From Neurospora crassa OR74A (lineage: Eukaryota > Ascomycota > Sordariomycetes > Sordariales > Sordariaceae): 64,000 bases of DNA. A program made the translations under genes and the position numbers. Of the stretch, positions 20,577 to 30,879 are shown in pieces; the first letter of the stretch is position 1; each line of letters begins with the position of its first letter. The DNA lies in NCBI RefSeq assembly GCF_000182925.2, contig NC_026502.1:310001-374000 (forward strand). Reading direction: 5' to 3'. The notes under the pieces are model-generated. The model saw only the letters and a list, made by a program, of their open reading frames with translations, was not told the DNA's origin and did no database searches.

Positions 20577-23500
20577 CACAGCACGGTATGTTTCTTCTTT
20601 GAATGGTCCGTTGATGACCACTCTCTAGGTATGGAAAGAGTGGTTGGTGAGACCAGCTGGGTTTGATCTGTCTGGTGGTGCCGGTGGTGGTAACTCCACT
20701 GAAGCCGAGGGTTGAGTGCTTGTGTTTAGGTAGGTATCTCTAGGTAAACCGAAACTGGAAGGTACCGGTACCTCAAGCTCAAGCTCAAGAAGCGTGGGGG
20801 TCTCGACCGTCTCTGAGAGGTCTAGGTCTTTTTTCGACAGCGTTGCTTTGAGATTCAATAGTCGGTTCGTAGGCAGTCGTTGTGAGCGAGATGGTGGTGA
20901 TGCTCGGTTGCGGTTTAGTGTACCACACGATGATTCGTCCGGACTGGCTGTCCGGCTGTTCTGTTTGACTAGCAGCTGTTGCAAGCGTCGACTAGACTTG
21001 TCTTTGGTGTATGTAGTTGTGGATGAATGGATCTGGTCAAGAGCAAGCCGCGGTTGAACAGTGAAATGCGGCGGACGCGGATATGGATCTTGGACAAGGA
21101 TGTGCGCAACAGAGAGAAAAATAAGCCCGTGGTGATGTGTTGTCAGACTTTGTTTTGGGTATGGCTTCGGCGTTTTGATGGGTCTGGGCTTCGTCGCAAG
21201 CTTCAAGGAAGAAATGACATGAAATGAGATACGACCGGATTTCAGAATCGATTGCTCTTGTGATTTAGGTCTACAGTGAGATGGTCAAACAGCCCACGAA
21301 TAGTTCCAATTATACCTCGTCAACGTTGTCGTTGAGGTTTCTCTTCTACTGCCGTCACAAAAAGCTGGAAGCGTCTAGAAGCCGCACCAGTGGAATTTTT
21401 TGGAGCGCCCGCCGAACTGAACGACCTTTGGTGCTGAACTGCAATGACCGCATGTGGCCCGTGCGTCAGGCAGCTCCATCTGCCCCTGACACGACGGGGA
21501 TCTCGAGAGCATGGAATGTCAACATTGCATCGCATCGACACTAAAGCATTGCGATGGCATTTGGACGTGCAATGCATTGAAAATGTGTGAAGTAAAAAGT
21601 GGCTGTTTAAGACCTTTGGAATGATTGAGAATTGCATCGCCATGACCAGTAGTTGCTGTCTCCAGCCAGCGCCAATGACATCTTCCACTCCCGTCCTCCG
21701 ATATCAATTCGGGTACTCAATCATCAACTTCGGGTCCAGCGTCACTCCTCACTAGTTCTGGCAGCGCGGACAAACAGGTAGCACCGAGCTGTCCTTAATG
21801 TGGTTGGCGCTTGCAAGCTGCGGCGGATAGACCTCGTTCGGGCGGACGATTGGCGTTCAGACTGAGCACATCAGTCGGGGGTCCTCTTGCGTGATGAACC
21901 TTCCCGCTCGCGCTTGCCTCGTTGTTCTCCGCACTTGCATCCGTACCTGGACGGGCAACTTCTTGGTTGGTGCTCACGACGGAAATTTTCCTTTGCACCT
22001 GCCTGCTTTCCGTCGCTGGGGTCCCGGCTTCTGGAAGGAAGGATTCCGTGTGGGCTTTTTTCCCTTCACGTCCTCGGAAAATAAGCTTCATTGGGAAGGG
22101 AGAGGTTGATCATCGCGCGGAGAATCGGGGGATGGTTCCTCGTAAGAGGCTCGCACAGTGAGAACCCATAGCTCGCTTGCCGTGATGGGATGATTCTCTG
22201 GCTGTGAGGTCTTGTCCCGTCGCTATCCGCTTGTTGCGGTGATACTAGGACGGACGAAAACTCTTCTGCATGCCAATATGCAACAATCTTGCCCAGCTGG
22301 CGACCTATATGAAGGCAGGTATGGCAGCAAATTGGCCACCGCGTGGGGGTATCCCTCGTCTGTGTATCCTCGAGGAGAAGGTAGCTGCGACGGACTTGTT
22401 CGTGACAGGGACTGGAGGGCAGACCAGACGTGCAAGACAGGCAAGACAGGCAAGACCGTCCGGGGGATGACATTGACTGTTACCGCCCGAAGGCGACCAC
22501 CCCGCGAGCTCGCAACGCAAATGAGCTGAACATGACAGAAGGAAACTTCATCTGGACATGGGCTAGGGTCTTGGAGTGCCCTTGAGCACGAGGGTAAGTG
22601 CTGATTTTCCCTTGCAGCATGTAATCCCTCACCTTTGAAGACTGAGTGTTTACGTACAATCCTGCCCGGGACTCCAACCGCGTCTCATTTGCTTTCCATC
22701 TTCACTTATCTGGGCAGTCTCTGGTCAAACTTTTGTCTGGTGAGCCTTGAGACGCTTACCGGCGGGTCGAGAACGCCCACATTCGGCCGATCGGACCTGT
22801 TCTCGTACCGAAAGCTCGTGCTGACGCTGTTCTCAAGGCTTTCGACGCACCAGCCCACTTCCATCACATCGCTGCTGCCGGCATAGACGCCGCCGGGCGG
22901 GCAGAAAACTCACTGCCTCGTCCCAGCCACGCCTCTTGTTCATCAGCACAAAACCCCGCTACACCATGTCAACGCCACATCCCACGCGCCACCATCCTCA
23001 GCATCGTTCTCACACAACTACTCTCCCCTGAAGAGCCTTGCCAGACCAAAGAAGACACGAAGATATCTCTGAGTTATGGGGAGGCACAGAATCACAGAGA
23101 GGCACATGGCTGGGTGATCGAGTTATTGATGTGACAAGACATTCTTAAATCGGACGTAAAACATGGAACCACAGAAACTCCATGATCTGCATCACAACTG
23201 ACATTTGGGCAACGATGGTGACTATAGACTTGCCCTGGGTGCAGTGGGATTATACTCGTTCGAGAAACATAGTCATAAGAGAAACAGGCGGCTCCTTCCG
23301 AAATTATGGTCCCTTGTTTCCTACAGAAACCATGTAAGTAGAACGTCACCTAGCCACCGAGTCCATTTGGCCCAACCCTTTCCCTTGAACAACATCTCCT
23401 GCTCATCCTGTCCATCCAATTCATCCTGCTATTCCGCCCATCCTGCATTTCTGCTTCATCTTCCTGTATTACTCTCCTGGGTTTGATAACATACCATCCA

Positions 23501-23677
23501 AAACGAGATACAAACACAGATAACTGCTGAGCGAATACAAAAATGACACTGTATGCACGCCCTGTGTGTGCCCTTGCCCTGTGTGTTGTGGCTTGCCGGT
23601 GGTACGCACGCCCCCGCCATGTTCATGTGGGAATATGGGCTTGTGTCCTGACTGTCCTGAGCTCTCTCTCCCTCCCC
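20577..23677. other. Intergenic region containing repeat copy B
   Basis: 3.1 kb without a supported gene. The 193-codon minus-strand frame at 20625-21206 sits directly upstream of the mitochondrial protein gene, is Pro/Ser/Thr-rich and lacks a domain; it may be leader sequence. Repeat copy B lies at about 23280-23480. Nothing else was recognised. Confidence 0.45.
23280..23485 (+). repeat. Diverged dispersed repeat, copy B
   Basis: Partner of the repeat at 3750-3975, same orientation, about 19.5 kb away. The shared GAAACAGGCGG block begins at about 23282. Divergence is substantial with small gaps, and neither copy has coding capacity. Its right end is close to the 3' end of the DUF3669 gene. 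Confidence 0.6.
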
Positions 23678-24814
23678 TTACAGAACACTCTTACTCCACC
23701 TCTCCCTCGTGTTTTCAATCATACTCATCACCTTCCTTGGTAGCATCTTCACTCTTTCGTCTTTTGCTTTCGACTCCAGAATTTCCTCGCTCGTCGTAAG
23801 GTATCGCTTCTTGAAAGTTTCCCAGAGCTGTCCGTCTGCGAGGTTTGAGTCGGGAGTGTGGTTGGCTGGAGGTCTGGGGTAGTACGGATCATTCCGCCAA
23901 AAAGCCCTTGCCGCGATAGTGAGAAGATTCATTTCGTCGGTGTCGTCGGTTGGCATCGCCATCTTCTCGCAGCAGTCAAAGTCGACCAGCCACATGGCGT
24001 GAGAGCCGAAGGGCCCTTCTGAGGTGAATGCTTGGGAGCCGATGCTGAGCGATGAAGCTGACTGCCCCTGGTGTCGTCGGGGCTGAGCGAGAACAAACTC
24101 AACGTCCGCCGCGTCAATCTCAGCCTCCCAATGCAAAAAGGCCATTGTATCAGCCATAGCCATGGCGTACTGCTCAACTGGGAGCCCAAGTTCTTCGATC
24201 TGGTCGAGATGGAGCGGGATATTGCGGAGGGTGACAAACACAAGCCGAGGCTTTCCAGGGCGTGCTGAAGCAGCCTCTTTTGGTTGAATGCGACGTCGTC
24301 CGAGATAAGGGCGCACTAAACAGTTTTGTTCGTTCGTCTCGGCGTCAAGGAGGGCAGCGGTGAGTTTTTCGTCTTTAAGATTTCCACCGCGACCACCAGT
24401 ACCATAACATGTATGTGCGAGGAGATGACGAACGCGCCGACCCATCGGCGGGATTCTTTCGTTCTCGAGGGCAATGCAGGGTTTGTAGTTAGATGGCAGA
24501 AAGGGCAGGAGCAAATCCCATTTGGTAGAGTCCGGGGTGATGTAGTCGATAGGGGCGGGGATGTTGACTTGGTAGCCTGTAATCAGGTTCATTTTTGACT
24601 CTGATGCTGGTGCTCCTGCTAAGCGTGCTATATGTTTGTGAATTTCGTGTTCCTTTGTGACAGAACGGTGCCAGGTACCGTCCCCGCGTTTGATGACGGT
24701 GTAATCGTCGTTGTCAAAATCGCCGTTATCGTGATCGTCGTTGGAAAGGCGTTTGGCCCAAACAGAGCCGCAACGGCCGTGGCCAACTTCGACGAGATCT
24801 TTTTGCTGGTTCAT
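23678..24814 (-). CDS. DUF3669 domain protein
   Basis: A 378-aa single-exon frame starting M-N-Q-Q-K-D-L-V-E-V-G-H-G-R-C-G-S-V-W-A. This opening resembles a kinase-type glycine loop and is common at the start of DUF3669 proteins. The C-terminal half carries the DUF3669 signature: E-Q-Y-A-M-A-M-A-D-T-M-A-F-L-H-W, D-A-A-D-V-E-F-V-L, M-W-L-V-D-F-D-C-C, A-F-W-R-N-D-P-Y-Y-P-R-P and a final L-W-E-T-F-K-K-R-Y-L segment. The D-A-A-D/D-F-D pattern resembles the catalytic and metal positions of small-molecule kinases (aminoglycoside-phosphotransferase fold), so a kinase-like fold is an inference. DUF3669 genes are expanded in filamentous fungi and often lie in variable, HET-rich regions, as here 3 kb from het-6. 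No biochemical function is known to me. Confidence 0.85.
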   Translation of the reverse strand: MNQQKDLVEVGHGRCGSVWAKRLSNDDHDNGDFDNDDYTVIKRGDGTWHRSVTKEHEIHKHIARLAGAPASESKMNLITGYQVNIPAPIDYITPDSTKWDLLLPFLPSNYKPCIALENERIPPMGRRVRHLLAHTCYGTGGRGGNLKDEKLTAALLDAETNEQNCLVRPYLGRRRIQPKEAASARPGKPRLVFVTLRNIPLHLDQIEELGLPVEQYAMAMADTMAFLHWEAEIDAADVEFVLAQPRRHQGQSASSLSIGSQAFTSEGPFGSHAMWLVDFDCCEKMAMPTDDTDEMNLLTIAARAFWRNDPYYPRPPANHTPDSNLADGQLWETFKKRYLTTSEEILESKAKDERVKMLPRKVMSMIENTRERWSKSVL

Positions 24815-25969
24815 GGTTGATCGCTGTGTGGTTGTAGATGGCGCAGTGCGTATTGCCAGAAGAAACTGAAGACTGGATAGATTGACAACAGGACCTCCAA
24901 TTTTGGGTTGGGGGGAAGCAGCTTCAAGTAGTCTGTTTTGTTCTCGTGACGCCACTTTGAAAGTTCCAAGGTCTGGCTGGAGCATAGCGTCCATGCATGC
25001 AGCAATGCATTTCCCTTTTTCATCAAGCATCCGCGCTTTGAACAAGTGTTCAGTTTACCATGATTGATGTACTGTATGATCTCGTGGCAAACGGTTCTTA
25101 TGTTCCATGGAAATCAGGCATAACCTGCAAGTATACTGCACAAATATGTGCATTATACAGGTGCTCACCAAATGAAACGGGGGAGACGCGTTGCCACCTC
25201 GGAGTGTTGTGAATCCGATTCTTCTCGTGTCTTACCTTCTTCTACTTATTTTCTCAAGGGCGCTGGAGGATGGAGTCATCGAAAAGAGCCGTCTTGCACA
25301 CCATTTCTGGTGGTCATAAGTGTTGTAGTATTCTTACAGATTATGCCAGATCTCTAGAAAACTTTGAACCATTTGCCCGAGGTTATACGATACAGATTCT
25401 GGAAAACCGGGATGCAGGATGCAGGGTTAAACGATGTCTGGCTACCACATACGGTACCGAAGCATCTCGTAAAAGTGTTGTAAAAACTCGCGAAACTTGC
25501 TACCATCAATCTCCCCTTTGAGCGCCGGGCAGATAGAGGCCATATCTGTGTATGGCAAGCCTGAGCCTATACATCGAAACGTACGCAAGTCAAAGTGATT
25601 GGCAATGTCTCCCGAAGGCTCATTAACTGGAAAGACACATCTGCTGGCTATGGGGGCGCCACGTTAAGCCCTTCCCGGCGTTCAAAGAAGAGATTGACGG
25701 TGGTTGATTCCCGGCTTTCGGCCTGACCACAGCTGCTTGGGTAGTGTGACCGTCTCCTGCTCAAGTTCATCCGTGCGGGTACTATTCCACTCCATATGCT
25801 GAAGGTGCATGAACATCCTAGATCTTAACTTGAAGATACCGGCGACGAGAACCGGATACCTTCGACAAGGAAGTACGCGTTTCTTGGGTCGTTATGAAGG
25901 AAACGACGTGAATTCCTGCCTTACTTGGTTGCTGGTGGCTCGTTACGAGATTACAATCACTCTCTTCTT

Positions 25970-26233
25970 CTAAGTCGTCAATGACAAGGATGACAAAGCT
26001 TTCATTGGACCGTCAGTATCGACGTCGGGTTCCGAGATCTTGGACACGGTTGCGCATGGGATGGTCTCACCTTTGGAAATTTGATCTGGGAGCGGGACAA
26101 CCAGCTCAGCATCGACGGGGTAGGTCTTGATGATGCTGAGAGAATGCATGGCTTGGTGAGGTGGCCTTTGTTGTCCGATTCTGAGAAGGCCAGGATTGAA
26201 AAGCCCCTCTCCCTTAGGTCCGTTGCTAGCCAT
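25970..26233 (-). CDS. Candidate small protein, 87 aa, no known family
   Basis: ATG at 26233 is in a good Neurospora context (CAACATGGC). The 87-codon frame uses many C-ending codons typical of local genes, and the product has a mixed composition without low complexity. No domain, signal peptide or membrane segment is visible. It is isolated, 1.7 kb from het-6 on the opposite strand. It could be a real small gene, a fragment of a lost gene, or chance. Confidence 0.33.
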   Translation of the reverse strand: MASNGPKGEGLFNPGLLRIGQQRPPHQAMHSLSIIKTYPVDAELVVPLPDQISKGETIPCATVSKISEPDVDTDGPMKALSSLSLTT

Positions 26234-27668
26234 GTTGGAAGAGTTTCGATTGTCGGAATTTCTGTGCTTCGAGAGGGAAATGACTGGGGTGATGTGATAG
26301 GAACAACAAATCTCTAGAAGTCTAGTTCTGCGATCCCCCATCCGATTTGTACACTAATCCTGAGGAAGCGCCACTGGCAAATTTATATCTGCTAATAAAG
26401 ACCAACTTCCTGTCAAGCACTTGACCGAGCTGCCTAGGTATACATCCCCGCACGATGATCTGTATGTTGACTTGGAACAGTTGCAGGCCGCAAACTAATA
26501 TGCCATTTGGCCTAGCGCTCGAGACACGACTTTGTGAGATCTTCGAAGCAAGTAGGTCCTTGTACTTGTTGTTATCTGCTGTTCTGGGCTAACGAGGGAA
26601 TGTATCTAAGAAAATTGTCTTTGTGCGAAAGCTCAACACTGAGGACCTCTTGGGGAAAGAAAGACTTCAAGAGACCAGCAAAAGGAGGGAAATGTTGAAG
26701 ACAAGAAAATGAGCGAACGTTCAATGGCCGCAACTGGCAGTTATGCGGTTCGGTGTGCAATGGCTGTACGCCGCGAGATTGACCAAGGAGACTTCAGTTG
26801 GTGGCATCGGAATTGCCAGTGGAAAATGAAATGGAAAAGAGACGGGAAGGAGAAAGAGACTGGAGAGAAGCTGGAAGAGATCGGCCGCCACACCAAATAA
26901 ATTGGCACAACGTACCTTCCCCGGTCTTTTTGGCCATCGCTCCTGCTCTTCACACAACACCCGAGGCCGAAGGTGCTAATCACATAACCTGGAAAGCGGC
27001 CTGAAATTACAGATAGAGAGGACCGCCCGGAAAAGTTCGGGCCATGCGCTCTGTTCTTCATACAAAAAAAGAAAAAAGAAATAAAAAAAAAATAAAAAAA
27101 AAGGAAAAGGAAAATTGAAAATTCAAAAAGAAAAGCACAAAGACACGACTCACCGAAAAACATTGAGTTCCTAGAAAGGGCTCAGGAATTGTCCACCCAG
27201 TCTATTGCCCAGGATGTCCTTCAGTTTCGTCCGCATAATCCACAACTGCGCAATTGCCAAGGGGAACCTGTCTTGTTTATTTGGGGCAATCTCTCTCACA
27301 CGACTTTTTTCTTCCTTTTCTTCCTCTTCAACTTCAGCAGAACATGTTGTTTGGTAATGAAGAGATCTGGGTCAGAATTCAGGCCGCTTTTTCTCTCAAA
27401 GCTACTATTCTTGCTCTTCATGATGTCCTTCTTTTCCCATGTCTGTCTTCCTTCATACTCTTCGCCCCTATTATCCACCTCCCTCCGATATCCTTCGATC
27501 TACTTTCTCTTCTTTGCCCATTTCCTCTTCGTCCTCCTACTACTCAGTTCTCCCACATAATGCTACATGGCTATGCTCCTTTCCTACGGCGATAGCCACA
27601 AGATCCAACCATGTTGGAGGTTTTCTCAGCTCAGGGCCCTGCTTGCCTAGCCAATCACACGCCATTTT

Positions 27669-27712
27669 ACCTCGTCATGTAGGTAACCTCGCCATGTAAC
27701 CTCAACATGTGA
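27669..27712 (+). repeat. Three imperfect tandem copies upstream of het-6
   Basis: The core ACCTCG-CATGTA occurs three times in succession (third copy ACCTCAACATGTG). It lies about 180 bases upstream of the het-6 start. It may be a duplicated protein-binding site in the promoter or leader, or only a local duplication. Confidence 0.55.
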
Positions 27713-27723
27713 TCCTAGCGTCG

Positions 27724-27897
27724 ATGGCCTCTTGGGTTCAGGTCAGGCAGCCATATTCGATGGATCTCCAGCCTCATCTCAAATTTCCAACATCATCGAG
27801 CTTGCAGCAGCCGCTTTTCTTGGAATTGTTGCCATTGATCCTACTTGCCTATCATTTGATGTCGTGCGCCGTCCGATCTCTTCGTCTTCATGGCTAA
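27724..27897 (+). promoter_or_regulatory. uORF overlapping the het-6 start codon
   Basis: An ATG at 27724 opens a 57-codon frame whose TAA (27895-27897) overlaps the het-6 ATG (27890-27892) through ATGGCTAA. If the het-6 transcript begins upstream of 27724, this frame would limit or couple het-6 translation. The transcript start is not visible in the sequence. Confidence 0.45.
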
Positions 27898-29932
27898 TTC
27901 CGCGCAGACGGACACAGTGTCGGCCGGTAACCTGTTCAGCTATGACTCGGTTGCTCTGTCAGATCCGTCAACCCACATTCGTCTGCTTGACCTCCATCCC
28001 GCTTCTTGTTATACGGACGACCTATACTGCTGCATATACACTGCGCCGATTTCGCCGCCGCCCAGCTATATCGCACTTTCATACGTCTGGGGGGATAGCA
28101 CCAGGACGCATGAGATTTCAGTGGCCAATGAAGTCAACGATGGCAGAGCTTTTATACCACTACGCCTGACATCATCCCTGGATACTTGCCTCCGTCATCT
28201 TCGAGAACTCCATTACCGGCGGCAGCTTGAGCCTCTGCCTCTATGGATTGACCAGATATGTATCAATCAGGACGACAACGAGGAAAAGTCCTTCCAGGTC
28301 CGGCTCATGAGGGATATCTACTCGTCAGCCCACCAAGTCGTCGTGTGGCTAGGACCTGCTGTTGACGACTCCAACAGAGTGATGGATGCCTTGGCAGAAG
28401 TTGGTCAAGAATTCCTCGATAAGATCGGCGATCATACCGAAGAAGAACATTGGCTTTCCGTCGATCGCCTCATCAAGGAAAAGATTGAACAACCTGATGC
28501 CGTTACTTTCTTGCGTGAGGCATACAAGGTTATCTATATGCTAAACAGAGAACACTCTTTTACACGTTGGGTGGAAAGAACATGGTTCAAGCGACTGTGG
28601 ACTATACAGGAATTCTGTCTCTGTGCAGATACGATTTTCGCTTGTGGTTACAAGGTTGTCTCTCAGAAAATGGTCTCCGCACTGACCGATTTTATGAGAT
28701 GCATTATCATGGACAAATGTTTGCGGGGACTTCTGGAGACCCCTGACACACCTACATATTCCACCCTCTTCTCAGGGCTCATGAGATTATTCCCGCTCTT
28801 TCAGCATCGGGGGTACTGCCAGTACCCGTATCGGAAAGAGACACTGGAACACCTCCTTGTAGAACTCTTTGTGGGAGTCACACCGCCATGCGTTACCAAT
28901 AAGCGCGACAAAGTGTATGGACTCCTTGGCTTAGCGGGGGACGCCGATGAACTTGGTATTCGGCCGGATTATACTACGTCGACGACCCTTGCGCAAGTGT
29001 TTACACAAACAGCAAGAGCGATAATCCAAAAGAACTGGAAAATTCAGCGAAAGAGAGGTCTACAAATCCTTCGCTATGGGAGCTTAGGACAAAGGAAATC
29101 TGCCCCCAAGAATGAGACGGATTTACCGTCATGGGTGCCTGAGTGGAACGGCAGGATCGCCAAGACTTATCAGCGAGAGATGTCATTCTTAGCTTGTGGG
29201 GAGATCAGAATGCCGGATTTGGTGCCAACTACATCCCCTACGATTCTGGGCCTCCGCGGTTTTTGCGTGGGTACTATCGTAGATCTAGGAGAGCAGGCAC
29301 GGGTGGACATTTGGCGGCGTTCTGCTGACGGTGCCAAGAAAATCGTTGGATTTTTCGACAACTTCAGGAGACTTTTGAACTTGTCCAAGCAGAACAAGCG
29401 TGCTAAGGACATCTATGCAAGTACTGCTCATCATGATGCTGCCCTATGGCGAGTGCCCATTGGTGATCAGCATATTATTTTTGGAGTTGGTCGCCAAATC
29501 GCGAAAAGGACAGACTCGAAGGAGGATTCAGCGTTTCAGAACTTCATCGCATACTACGAGGACTACGTGCGCCGGGACGATGATTGGAAAGATTATATGG
29601 CAGCTTACCAAGCAGGAGAGGAGCAGGCCAAATTGAAGATGGGCAAGCACATGGACCGGGTTTTCTCAGAGGGATATTATATGGGCTTGCGGCATATGGA
29701 AGGAAAACGCCCGTACCTCACAGAGAATGGATATCTAGGCATGGGTCCAGGGCTCTTACAGCCCGGCGACAAGGTGGTTGTATTTCACGGCGACGATATA
29801 CCATATGTGGTACGACCGGTGCCCGGAAAGGGGGATAACACGTACCTTTTGATGGGGGAAGCATACTGCGATGGGATTATGGACGGGGAACTCGCTGATA
29901 CGGCGGAGAGGGAGGATTTCTATCTTGTCTGA
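27890..29932 (+). CDS. het-6: HET-6 heterokaryon incompatibility protein (HET domain)
   Basis: A single-exon 680-aa protein, the length I recall for HET-6. The HET domain is clear: P-S-Y-I-A-L-S-Y-V-W-G-D (residues 58-69), L-W-I-D-Q-I-C-I-N-Q (118-127), V-R-L-M-R-D-I-Y-S-S-A (137-147), V-V-V-W-L-G-P (150-156), and downstream R-T-W-F-K-R-L-W-T-I-Q-E-F. The C-terminal 350 residues include V-T-P-P-C-V-T-N-K-R-D-K-V-Y-G-L-L-G-L-A, standard for HET proteins, and a terminal region with L-Q-P-G-D-K-V-V-V-F-H-G-D. In N. crassa, het-6 acts in vegetative nonself recognition and is in strong linkage disequilibrium with un-24, found about 20 kb away here. HET-domain proteins trigger growth arrest and cell death when incompatible alleles meet; TIR-like folds have been proposed for the domain. 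The allele type cannot be assigned from memory. Confidence 0.95.
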   Translation: MANSAQTDTVSAGNLFSYDSVALSDPSTHIRLLDLHPASCYTDDLYCCIYTAPISPPPSYIALSYVWGDSTRTHEISVANEVNDGRAFIPLRLTSSLDTCLRHLRELHYRRQLEPLPLWIDQICINQDDNEEKSFQVRLMRDIYSSAHQVVVWLGPAVDDSNRVMDALAEVGQEFLDKIGDHTEEEHWLSVDRLIKEKIEQPDAVTFLREAYKVIYMLNREHSFTRWVERTWFKRLWTIQEFCLCADTIFACGYKVVSQKMVSALTDFMRCIIMDKCLRGLLETPDTPTYSTLFSGLMRLFPLFQHRGYCQYPYRKETLEHLLVELFVGVTPPCVTNKRDKVYGLLGLAGDADELGIRPDYTTSTTLAQVFTQTARAIIQKNWKIQRKRGLQILRYGSLGQRKSAPKNETDLPSWVPEWNGRIAKTYQREMSFLACGEIRMPDLVPTTSPTILGLRGFCVGTIVDLGEQARVDIWRRSADGAKKIVGFFDNFRRLLNLSKQNKRAKDIYASTAHHDAALWRVPIGDQHIIFGVGRQIAKRTDSKEDSAFQNFIAYYEDYVRRDDDWKDYMAAYQAGEEQAKLKMGKHMDRVFSEGYYMGLRHMEGKRPYLTENGYLGMGPGLLQPGDKVVVFHGDDIPYVVRPVPGKGDNTYLLMGEAYCDGIMDGELADTAEREDFYLV

Positions 29933-30879
29933 TGTGGTCTTTTCCTTTCAGTTTTTTTTTTCTTTCTCTTTCTTTTTCTACAATTAGCTTCACGGTAGTG
30001 GCGGGCGTGTTGACCTTTTGGATATCGGCGGATTGTGGGGGAAGTTGCAAGCTTGGGGCCTGGCCCACTCGCTCTTTTCTTCCACCAAACCGCTGCAAGC
30101 CACCCCTTGGACACTCCATCGTGATTTCTTCACAACAAATATGCGTCAAATGAATGTACATTCATTTTGGATCTCTTCATTTGTCATTCATCAAGAGATA
30201 TATAGCTTATGCATTTTGAGTCTTTGGAGGGACCGAGTTCCCGGGCTATACCGAAGTTCAAGGAAAGTGCCTCTCACAACAGAAAGGAGGTCTTTGCAAT
30301 GGGACCGTCGTGTCGCTTCTGCGCCAACATCCGCTCCATGGAAAGAAGTTGCGAGGGCAATGACTTTCTCGTCTATTCTAGTTCTTCCTATCCTCCAGGC
30401 TGGATCTTCTCCTCGCTTGTCTTTTTTTTTGTTTGATCACTTACAGTATTTATTTCGTCGCCCTTTTCTTCCCCACGCCATGCACCGCTTGACGCATGGT
30501 AGCTCGCTTTGCATGCATCGATAGCAAATCTGCACGACGATGCCTCAAGAAAAAAAAGAAGAAAAAAGGAAGAACGTTTACAGCTCCGACCAGCGACGCT
30601 CCGAGTCGGGCAAGTTTGAGATGCCGGGGAAGAATCGAGGAAGTAGCGTACCTACTCTAAGCTTGGAAGGCCGGTGTCAGTCAGCATCTCATCCATCCCC
30701 AAATGGCCATTAAGCTTCATTCATCGCAGCTGTTTATTGGGGCAAGAGAACTTCGGCTGACATGTGAATTGAGAATAGTGCTTTGTACTTCTGGCAACAA
30801 GCTTGCTCGACTACATTCAGACAAAAATGCCAAATGTCCGTTCGCTCACCTTCGAGAGGGACATGTTCTAGGCCTTATT
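29933..30879. other. Intergenic region downstream of het-6
   Basis: No gene is supported. A T-rich stretch directly after the het-6 stop is likely its 3' untranslated region. An open frame enters the CRZ1-like relic from about 30703, but its first 60 codons have no recognisable counterpart. Confidence 0.45.

Larger units (their letters stand above)
24815..27889. other. Region between DUF3669 gene and het-6
   Basis: About 3.1 kb that is mostly unassigned. One small candidate gene (25970-26233, minus) is listed separately. An A-rich tract is at 27063-27105. A triple imperfect tandem repeat and an overlapping uORF lie in the last 220 bases before het-6. Confidence 0.45.

Noticed and set aside
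20625-21206. 193-codon minus-strand frame upstream of the mitochondrial protein gene
   Set aside because: Pro/Ser/Thr-rich, no domain, poor codon bias; more likely leader or promoter sequence.
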